6,395 nucleotides of DNA from Patescibacteria group bacterium (GTDB lineage Bacteria > Patescibacteriota > WWE3 > UBA101185 > UBA10185): contig JAGPFW010000039.1 of assembly GCA_018056275.1 (NCBI GenBank), positions 1 to 6,395 of the forward strand. Direction: 5' to 3'. Shown one piece after another: positions 1-5,205 of this stretch (positions within the stretch are counted from its first letter, which is position 1; every line of letters starts with the position of its first letter). The notes beneath the pieces are model-generated. The model was not told the DNA's origin and searched no databases. It was given only the letters and a program-made list of their open reading frames with translations. The translations under genes were made by a program, and so were the position numbers.

Positions 1-948
1 CCTGTACAATGCCCCCACCAAACTCAAATATTTGCGTCAAAGTTGCGTTCCTACAAAGATCTTCCAATAAGATATATGGAATCAGAAAAGCAATATAGAG
101 CAGAAAAACCTGGAGAAGTAGGGGGATTAAACAGAGTTTACGCAATAACTGTAGAAGATGGACATTCCTTTTGTACTGTTGATCAAGTAAAGGACGAGGT
201 AAAAGGGATGATTAACATTATTAAGGAATTTTATACCGCATTAGGGCTTTGGGAAAATTCATGGGTCTCACTTTCGGTTAGAGATTATGACCACCCTGAA
301 AAATATATTGGGGAAGCTTGCGACTGGGATGATTGTGAAAACATGTTACAAGAAGTTTCGGATGAGATGGGCTTAAACGCCAAAAGATGCGAGGGGGAAG
401 CGGCATTATATGGTCCAAAAATAGATGTTATGTTTAGAGACTCACTAGGAAAAGAAGTTCAGATCCCAACAGTTCAAGTAGATTTTGCAACTCCAAAGAA
501 ATTTGGGCTTTATTACATAAACGAAAAAGGTGAAAAAGTGCCTCCTGTTATGGTACATAGGGCTATTTTAGGCTCTTATGAAAGAATGTTAGCACTAATA
601 ATAGAGCATTTTGCAGGAGCTTTCCCTGTTTGGCTAAGTCCCGTACAGGTTGTAATTATTCCAATTTCTGAGAAAAATGTTGGCTATGCAAAAACAATAC
701 TTGCAAAACTAAAGGAAAAGGAAATTCGTGCCAAAATGGACTCTTCGGATAAGACTATGCAACAAAAAATAAGGGATTCACAAATGCAAAAAATACCTTA
801 TATGTTAATAATAGGGGACAAAGAGCAGGAAAAAGAGCAAGTTAGTGTGCGATTAAGAACAGAGGAAAATAAAGGCAATATGCCTTTGGAAGAATTTACT
901 GATATAATAAGCAAGAAGTATTTGACCAAATCACTGGATTTATGGTAA
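1..948 (+). CDS. thrS: Threonyl-tRNA synthetase, 3' part (partial at window start)
   Basis: This is the C-terminal 315 residues of ThrRS, which charges tRNA-Thr in the cytoplasm. The frame is open from base 1, so the TTG at 43 is an internal Leu codon, not a start. Visible are the class II core (about residues 1-205) and the anticodon-binding domain (about 209-315, with the family GDKE signature near 272-275). The three zinc ligands known from E. coli (Cys334, His385, His511) correspond to Cys4, His55 and His186. The motif 2 Arg is Arg33 and motif 3 (GSYER) has Arg195. Spacing after the zinc Cys fits the family. Odd points: the usual NCPHH is QCPHQ, and the positions of E. coli Gln381 and Cys480 are Val51 and Ile155. 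The TGS and editing domains lie outside the window. infC follows after 28 nt, so the two are probably co-transcribed. Confidence 0.97.
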   Translation, partial: PVQCPHQTQIFASKLRSYKDLPIRYMESEKQYRAEKPGEVGGLNRVYAITVEDGHSFCTVDQVKDEVKGMINIIKEFYTALGLWENSWVSLSVRDYDHPEKYIGEACDWDDCENMLQEVSDEMGLNAKRCEGEAALYGPKIDVMFRDSLGKEVQIPTVQVDFATPKKFGLYYINEKGEKVPPVMVHRAILGSYERMLALIIEHFAGAFPVWLSPVQVVIIPISEKNVGYAKTILAKLKEKEIRAKMDSSDKTMQQKIRDSQMQKIPYMLIIGDKEQEKEQVSVRLRTEENKGNMPLEEFTDIISKKYLTKSLDLW

Positions 949-963
949 TTTATACTTCGTTTT

Positions 964-969
964 GGAGGT
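964..969 (+). promoter_or_regulatory. Shine-Dalgarno of infC, which decides the start codon
   Basis: GGAGGT is a six-base match to the anti-Shine-Dalgarno of 16S rRNA. It ends 7 nt before the in-frame ATA at 977, an ideal distance. The alternative in-frame TTG at 962 overlaps this site and has no purine-rich site of its own upstream, so the motif argues for the ATA start. Confidence 0.8.
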
Positions 970-976
970 AAGGAAT

Positions 977-1483
977 ATATCTAAGTACTATCAATTAAAC
1001 GAAAAGATCAATGCGGACAAACTCCGTGTAATATCCAAGGAACATGGGAATTTGGGGGTTTTAAGCAAAGCAGAGGCACTTAGAAGGGCGCAAGAGGAGG
1101 AAAAAGACTTGATTTTGGTATCGGAAGATGCCAACCCTCCCGTAGCAAAGATTTTGGACTTCAAAAAGTTTTTGTACGAGCAGAATAAAAAGGCGCAACA
1201 AGCAAAAGCAGGGTCCAAAAAAAGCGAATTAAAGGAATTTAAGTTTGGTCCTACAATTGACGATGGTGACCTAAAAATAAGAATTGAGAGAAGCAGAGGA
1301 TTTATAAAGGAAGGGCACCGCGTTAAAATAACGGTACAAATGAAGGGAAGGGAGAACGCATATCCCAAATTGGCAGAGGAAAAGATTGAAACTATAATTA
1401 AGGGATTAGAAGATGTAGCCAAACCCGAAGGAAGTATTGAGAGGAAGGGGACACAAATTTCGGTTGTTTTTATAAAGATCTAA
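977..1483 (+). CDS. infC: Translation initiation factor IF-3, probable AUA start
   Basis: IF3 binds the 30S subunit, keeps 50S away and proofreads the initiator tRNA and start codon. From the ATA at 977 the product is 168 residues, close to the usual 170-180. The N-domain (about 1-70) has the family pattern DANPPVAKILDFKKFLYEQ at 51-69. A Lys-rich linker (about 70-85) leads to the C-domain (about 86-168), which contains GPTIDDGDLK and the MKGRENAYP form of the usual GREMAHP. I chose ATA over the in-frame TTG at 962 because GGAGGT sits 7 nt upstream of it, and because IF3 genes are known to use rare start codons (AUU in E. coli) that IF3 itself discriminates against. This implies negative autoregulation, which is inferred. 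No in-frame ATG, GTG or other TTG lies near the expected N-terminus. It lies between thrS and rpmI, the classical position. Confidence 0.93.
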   Translation: MSKYYQLNEKINADKLRVISKEHGNLGVLSKAEALRRAQEEEKDLILVSEDANPPVAKILDFKKFLYEQNKKAQQAKAGSKKSELKEFKFGPTIDDGDLKIRIERSRGFIKEGHRVKITVQMKGRENAYPKLAEEKIETIIKGLEDVAKPEGSIERKGTQISVVFIKI

Positions 1484-1490
1484 AATAGGA

Positions 1491-1516
1491 AAATTTGGAA
1501 ATATAGAAATTTGGAA
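1491..1516 (+). repeat. Short direct repeat in the infC-rpmI spacer
   Basis: The 10-mer AAATTTGGAA occurs twice, at 1491-1500 and 1507-1516, with a 16-nt period, and the flanks are also similar. It sits just after the infC stop. It may be a chance AT-rich duplication or part of the rpmI leader RNA. No function can be assigned from the sequence. Confidence 0.4.
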
Positions 1517-1568
1517 TAAGCGACCTGCTTGCTAGTAAAAATAAGGCTAAACAAGATAAGAATAGTAT

Positions 1569-1574
1569 AAAGGA
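1569..1574 (+). promoter_or_regulatory. Shine-Dalgarno of rpmI
   Basis: AAAGGA lies 8 nt before the ATG at 1583, normal spacing. It shows that rpmI has its own ribosome entry site despite following infC in the same operon. Confidence 0.7.
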
Positions 1575-1582
1575 AAAATAGC

Positions 1583-1801
1583 ATGCCTAAATTAAAAACA
1601 AGAAAAACACTTGCAAAAAGAGTAAAAATAACAAAAACAGGGAAAGTGATGGTAGGTGCGTTGAGGAACGGTCATTTAAAAAGAAAATTTAATGCCAACC
1701 GAAAGGGCCGAAAAAAGGGGTTAAGGACCTTTGGGCAACCCACAATCAAGGCTAATTTTAAAAGATTGCTTGGCAAGAAAGGAAAGAAAATAAATGTCTA
1801 G
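1583..1801 (+). CDS. rpmI: Large ribosomal subunit protein bL35
   Basis: This is a small, highly basic 72-residue protein of the 50S subunit. The N-terminus MPKLKTRKTLAKRVKITKTG matches the bL35 signature (PKLKT, AKR, K-T-G-K), followed by the NGHLKRKF segment and a Lys/Arg-rich tail. bL35 is usually about 65 residues. The few extra residues are at the C-terminus, a Lys-rich end finishing in KKINV. The start is fixed by AAAGGA 8 nt upstream and by the conserved MPK start. The gene lies 99 nt after infC and overlaps rplT by 8 nt, so translation of the two is probably coupled. In well-studied bacteria L20 represses this operon by binding its mRNA; I cannot confirm such a site here. Confidence 0.96.
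   Translation: MPKLKTRKTLAKRVKITKTGKVMVGALRNGHLKRKFNANRKGRKKGLRTFGQPTIKANFKRLLGKKGKKINV
1778..1783 (+). promoter_or_regulatory. Shine-Dalgarno of rplT inside rpmI
   Basis: AAAGGA within the last codons of rpmI lies 10 nt before the rplT ATG at 1794. It supports that ATG, and with it an 8-nt overlap (ATGTCTAG) in which the rpmI stop lies inside the first codons of rplT. Confidence 0.6.
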
Positions 1802-2144
1802 AGTTAAAGGAGGTCCAAGAGCAAGAAAAGTACATAAAAAGGTAATATTAGCCTCAAAAGGCTATAGAATGTCCAGAAGTAAGCTCTTTAGCAGAGCTCA
1901 GCAGGCAGTAATAAGAGCTGGGGAACATGCCTTTCACGGAAGAAAGGAAAAGAAGCGAGATTTTAGAAGAATTTGGATTCAAAGGATAACCGCGGGACTA
2001 ACTGGGTTTGACATAAACTATAGTCGTTTTATAAAAGCTTTATCTGACAAAAAGATTGAACTCAACCGAAAAACCTTATCACAAATGGCTGTGATGGATC
2101 CTGAGGGATTTGGTAAGGTGGTGGATACTTCCACTAAAAAATAG
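1794..2144 (+). CDS. rplT: Large ribosomal subunit protein bL20
   Basis: This is a 116-residue basic protein, the normal length for bL20. bL20 binds 23S rRNA early in 50S assembly and, in E. coli and B. subtilis, also represses its own operon. Family signatures are visible in order: MSRVKGG at the N-terminus, HKKVILASKGYR near 14-25, SRSKLFSRAQQAVIRAG near 27-43, the core KKRDFRRIWIQRI near 53-65, NYSRFI near 75-80 and ELNRKTLSQMAVMDPEGF near 89-106. It overlaps the end of rpmI by 8 nt. It is the last gene of the plus-strand operon, and its stop is only 2 nt from the stop of the convergent pheT. No clear intrinsic terminator follows. Confidence 0.97.
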   Translation: MSRVKGGPRARKVHKKVILASKGYRMSRSKLFSRAQQAVIRAGEHAFHGRKEKKRDFRRIWIQRITAGLTGFDINYSRFIKALSDKKIELNRKTLSQMAVMDPEGFGKVVDTSTKK

Positions 2145-2146
2145 TT

Positions 2147-4066
2147 TTAATTAAATTTCTTCAAGATTTTTTCCCTTATTGGGGCAACATCCCCCGAAGT
2201 AATTTGTTTTTCCCTATCCAAAAATTCCAGAGATAAAGTTAGCTTATCCCCAAAAATATCCTTAAACTCAACCAAAGAGATACGGGGGTCAAGCTTTTTT
2301 ATCGTAGCTATAATATCTTCGTATATTGCTTTCTCGTCCACTTTTATAGTTACATCTTCTTTTATGGAGTTAAATTTTACCAATGGCGTATAGACTTTAT
2401 TCTTTGTTGCTACTGCAACCAAATCCTTTAAAGGAATTTCACAAGAAAAAATTGTTTCCTGACCTTCCTTGTGGGTTTTTATCTCAAAAGGAAAAGACTT
2501 TATACCCATTTCTAGCAATAATGCTTCTATATCGCCTTTAAATTCTAGAAAATCCACACCCTTTGTAACTAGACATAACATAAAAGGCTGTTCGGGCAAC
2601 TGACCTTCCTTGCGATTTTCTTCGGTTAAATTATAAATTCTAGCAATTTCAAAGATTCGCAACTCATCCGAATAGCTTTTGTTAGATCTTACAACATCCA
2701 GAAGTTGAGGAACCAAAGATTTTCTGAAGTAAGCAAAATCTTCATTTAATGGATTTTTTAAAGGCAACGCGTCTGCACCAGCCAAATCCTTTGATGTTAT
2801 TGAGGCAGTACAACATTCAAAAAATCCCCTAAACTTAAAGAAATCTTTAATAACATTTTCCCAATAAAAAATGGGATTAGATGGTTTGAGTGGAATCTCC
2901 CCAGAAGGCAGCCTATTTGGCAAAGAATAGTAACCCAAAATTCTTATGACTTCCTCAGCAAGATCTTCTAAAATTTCCACATCGTCGTTTCTCCACGAAG
3001 GAACCGCAACTTTATTTTTTTCTATAGGGTCAATGCTTTCTTTAGATTTAGATTGAGATTCTGCTTCAAACTCAAAACCCAAACCAGTTAGAATGGATTG
3101 AATCTCTCTCACACTAATGGGAACTCCGGCAATAGAGGAGATTTTGTCGTAATCTATGGACACACTTTTTTGAATATAATTCACATTCTGAATATCAATA
3201 AGATCAGATGCCAAAGAAACTTCGGCTGTTTGTTCTAGCATTTCTACGGCTTTCCAAAGCGAAGGTATGACACCCAAATAATCAATTCCTTTTTCAAATC
3301 TTAAAGCAGCTTCGGTTCTATGACCCAAAGCCATAGAGGCTTTTCTTATCTTAACGGGATCATAAACTTGCACAAAAAGCAAAACCCTCTTTGTATTCTC
3401 ATCTACCTCTGAGTTTTTAGCACCCATTATTCCACATAAATCAACTAAACGTCCCTCACCGTCTTCAATAACTATAACACCTGAAGGCAAAATTCTTTCC
3501 ACATCATCAAGCGTAGTAATTTTCTCGCCTTCTACAGACTCTCTTACCACCATTTTTGCACCCAATATTTTGTCGTAATCAAAAGCGTGCATAGGCTGAC
3601 CCCAATCTATCATCATATAATTTGTTATATCAACAACATTATTTATAGGGCGAATTCCCACTTTTTCTAGGCGATCTCGTAAATATCTTGGCGAATCCTG
3701 TATCTTTACATCGTCCAAAATCACAGCACTAAATCTGGGGACAAGTTCGGGGTTGGTAATTTCTACGTCTAATGATAAGAGCTTATCCGTCAAGGGACTT
3801 CTTGGTTTTGATTCTTTAAGCGTCCATCCAATGGGATGCCCTTTTGCAGGCAAAATTGCCTTTAATTCACGCGCCACACCCAAAACGGATAAAGCGTCTC
3901 CTCGATTTGGAGTTATCTCTACTTCATATACAACATCTCCATCTTCTTGGGGCAAAATTTTTTCCACAGAAAAGGCGTGTAACGAAAGAAGATCCCCAAT
4001 CTCTTGAGGACTTAATTCCGTTTGTACATAATCTTTTAACCATGAGTGAGGAATTAGTATATTCAT
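2147..4066 (-). CDS. pheT: Phenylalanyl-tRNA synthetase beta subunit, short form without the tRNA-binding insertion
   Basis: This is the beta subunit of the cytoplasmic (alpha-beta)2 PheRS, 639 residues against about 790-800 in E. coli and B. subtilis. The N-terminal B1 part (1-38, IPHSWLKDYV) runs directly into YEVEITPNRGDALSVLGVAR (47-66). The EMAP/tRBD insertion of about 100 residues normally between them is absent. The B3/B4 editing domain (about 105-285) keeps NNVVDITNY, GQPMHAFD (His160, E. coli His261), GIMG (Gly215, E. coli Gly318) and HRTEAALRFEKG (Thr251 and Ala253). However, the conserved Glu334 is Phe231. The B5 domain (about 300-390) has AVPSWRNDD, with a Ser/Lys-rich stretch near 335-351. 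The synthetase-like core is about 398-480 (LKNPLNEDFAYFRKSLVPQL), and a short FDX-ACB domain (about 568-639) ends the protein. It starts 40 nt after the pheS stop. The spacer is A-rich with a GGAG too far upstream (about 18 nt), so ribosome binding may be weak or coupled to pheS. Confidence 0.96.
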   Translation of the reverse strand: MNILIPHSWLKDYVQTELSPQEIGDLLSLHAFSVEKILPQEDGDVVYEVEITPNRGDALSVLGVARELKAILPAKGHPIGWTLKESKPRSPLTDKLLSLDVEITNPELVPRFSAVILDDVKIQDSPRYLRDRLEKVGIRPINNVVDITNYMMIDWGQPMHAFDYDKILGAKMVVRESVEGEKITTLDDVERILPSGVIVIEDGEGRLVDLCGIMGAKNSEVDENTKRVLLFVQVYDPVKIRKASMALGHRTEAALRFEKGIDYLGVIPSLWKAVEMLEQTAEVSLASDLIDIQNVNYIQKSVSIDYDKISSIAGVPISVREIQSILTGLGFEFEAESQSKSKESIDPIEKNKVAVPSWRNDDVEILEDLAEEVIRILGYYSLPNRLPSGEIPLKPSNPIFYWENVIKDFFKFRGFFECCTASITSKDLAGADALPLKNPLNEDFAYFRKSLVPQLLDVVRSNKSYSDELRIFEIARIYNLTEENRKEGQLPEQPFMLCLVTKGVDFLEFKGDIEALLLEMGIKSFPFEIKTHKEGQETIFSCEIPLKDLVAVATKNKVYTPLVKFNSIKEDVTIKVDEKAIYEDIIATIKKLDPRISLVEFKDIFGDKLTLSLEFLDREKQITSGDVAPIREKILKKFN

Positions 4067-4106
4067 TTTCTATATTTTTTATGTCTCCAAATAAATTATT
4101 TTATAA

Positions 4107-5150
4107 CTAGAATTGCTCCAGAAACCTTAAATCATTACTTAGCAGAAGACGAATATCATCTATTTTTGTACCCGATTTCATCATATAAGTTCTCTCCACA
4201 CCCCACCCAAAAGCAAATCCAGTATATTCTTGAGGGTCAATCTTTCCCGCGATTAATACATTTGGATGTACCATTCCTGCTCCACCAAGTTCTAGCCACC
4301 CTCCTTTGCAAAACTTACAACCTGCCCCCTTGCAAAGACCACAGTTTATGTCAACCTCAAAGCTGGGTTCAGTGAATCTAAAGTCATAGGGTCTTAATCT
4401 TGTCGTTCTGTCTGGTCCAAAAAAGTTCTTGGCAAAATAATCTAACACGCCTTTTAAATGGGTAATATTTATACCCTTATCAATGACCAACCCTTCAAAC
4501 TGATAAAAAGTAGGGTTATGAGTTAAATCAGATTGACGGCGCCCACATCTTGAGATGTTTAACATTCTTATAGGTAACTGCCCCTCAAGCATTTCTCTCA
4601 CCTGTCCGCTGGATGTGTGAGGAGTTATAACCATTTTTCCCAATGTAGCATGTTCTGGGGCATCCACAAAAAATGTTTCCCACTCATCTCGCGCAGGATG
4701 TGTGATGGGCATGTTAAGAGCTTCAAAAGCATAATAATCCCAATCTATTTCGGGGTAACGTACTTGTGTAAACCCTAGGGGCTTAAAAATCTCCACAATT
4801 TCACGAATAGCTTGAGTGGTTATATGTAAATGTCCAATCCTAGGTTTTTTTCCTGGTAGTGTCTTGTAAAACTTTTCTAAAGGGCTTTCCTCTTTTTGGG
4901 ACAATTCTGTTATACAATCCTGAATTTTCTTTTCCAAAGCGGATTTTATTTGGTTAAATTTTTGACCAAAATCCTTTTTTTCTTCGGGGGAGAGAGAAGA
5001 GATCTGTGAAGCAATACTTTTTAGGATGCCACTTTTTCCAAAGTATTTAAGCCACAACTCATCAGCAGCTTTTGAAGTAGACAGTGACTTTAATTCATTT
5101 TCTACTTGCTTTTTAAGCTTTTCTAAATCGGAATTGATGGAAACCTCCAT
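4107..5150 (-). CDS. pheS: Phenylalanyl-tRNA synthetase alpha subunit
   Basis: This is the catalytic subunit of PheRS, 347 residues from the ATG at 5150 (E. coli 327, B. subtilis 344). The N-terminal helical arm, probably a coiled coil (about 1-95), binds tRNA. The class II core follows: GHLHITTQAIREI near 106, ALNMPITHPARDEWETF near 144-160, substrate residues His178 and Ser180, motif 2 (RCGRR, 201-205), FYQFEG with Gln217 and Glu219, Ala313 in GFAFGWGVER (the Phe-specificity Ala), and a C-terminus DDIRLLLSNDLRFLEQF typical of PheS. A CxxC-x4-CxxC set (Cys270, 273, 278, 281) forms a likely zinc knuckle, as in some other bacterial PheS. The frame stays open upstream to 5225, but the extra 25 residues do not resemble PheS, overlap the PBP gene and cover the promoter, so I reject them. 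There is no Shine-Dalgarno before the ATG; the promoter position suggests a leaderless mRNA. pheT follows after 40 nt. Confidence 0.95.
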   Translation of the reverse strand: MEVSINSDLEKLKKQVENELKSLSTSKAADELWLKYFGKSGILKSIASQISSLSPEEKKDFGQKFNQIKSALEKKIQDCITELSQKEESPLEKFYKTLPGKKPRIGHLHITTQAIREIVEIFKPLGFTQVRYPEIDWDYYAFEALNMPITHPARDEWETFFVDAPEHATLGKMVITPHTSSGQVREMLEGQLPIRMLNISRCGRRQSDLTHNPTFYQFEGLVIDKGINITHLKGVLDYFAKNFFGPDRTTRLRPYDFRFTEPSFEVDINCGLCKGAGCKFCKGGWLELGGAGMVHPNVLIAGKIDPQEYTGFAFGWGVERTYMMKSGTKIDDIRLLLSNDLRFLEQF

Positions 5151-5157
5151 AGTGTAG

Positions 5158-5186
5158 ATAATAGTCAATAGAGGCTTTTCTGTCAA
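5158..5186 (-). promoter_or_regulatory. Near-consensus sigma-70-type promoter of pheST
   Basis: Read on the minus strand, TTGACA (5186-5181, a perfect -35) is followed by exactly 17 nt and then TATTAT (5163-5158, one mismatch to TATAAT). It lies in the 55-nt gap between the PBP stop and the pheS ATG. The -10 box ends 7 nt before the A of the ATG, so transcription should start at or within about 3 nt of the start codon. That predicts a leaderless or nearly leaderless pheS mRNA. The boxes are seen; the promoter activity is inferred. Confidence 0.75.
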
Positions 5187-5205
5187 TTTTGCTGTTTCGA
5201 AGAAT

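Noticed and set aside
43..45. TTG at 43 as a start of thrS
   Set aside because: The frame is open from base 1 and the upstream codons encode the conserved zinc-ligand region (QCPHQ), so the gene simply enters from outside the window.
962..976. infC beginning at the TTG at 962
   Set aside because: This TTG overlaps the GGAGGT Shine-Dalgarno and has no ribosome-binding site upstream. The added residues (MEVRN) are translated ribosome-binding site and do not resemble IF3.
991..1422. 143-codon open frame on the minus strand opposite infC
   Set aside because: It is fully antisense to a conserved gene, has a Ser/Leu/Phe-rich composition typical of a shadow frame and no family resemblance.
3753..4110. 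Two overlapping plus-strand open frames opposite the start of pheT
   Set aside because: Both are antisense to well-conserved PheT codons, overlap each other and show no recognisable domain.
4166..4375. 69-codon plus-strand open frame opposite pheS
   Set aside because: It is antisense to the conserved motif 3 and zinc-knuckle region of PheS. The apparent Cys/His residues come from the reverse reading of those codons.
5151..5205. Intrinsic terminator for the PBP gene before pheS
   Set aside because: The gap contains only the short palindrome TTCGAA and no GC-rich stem followed by a T run.
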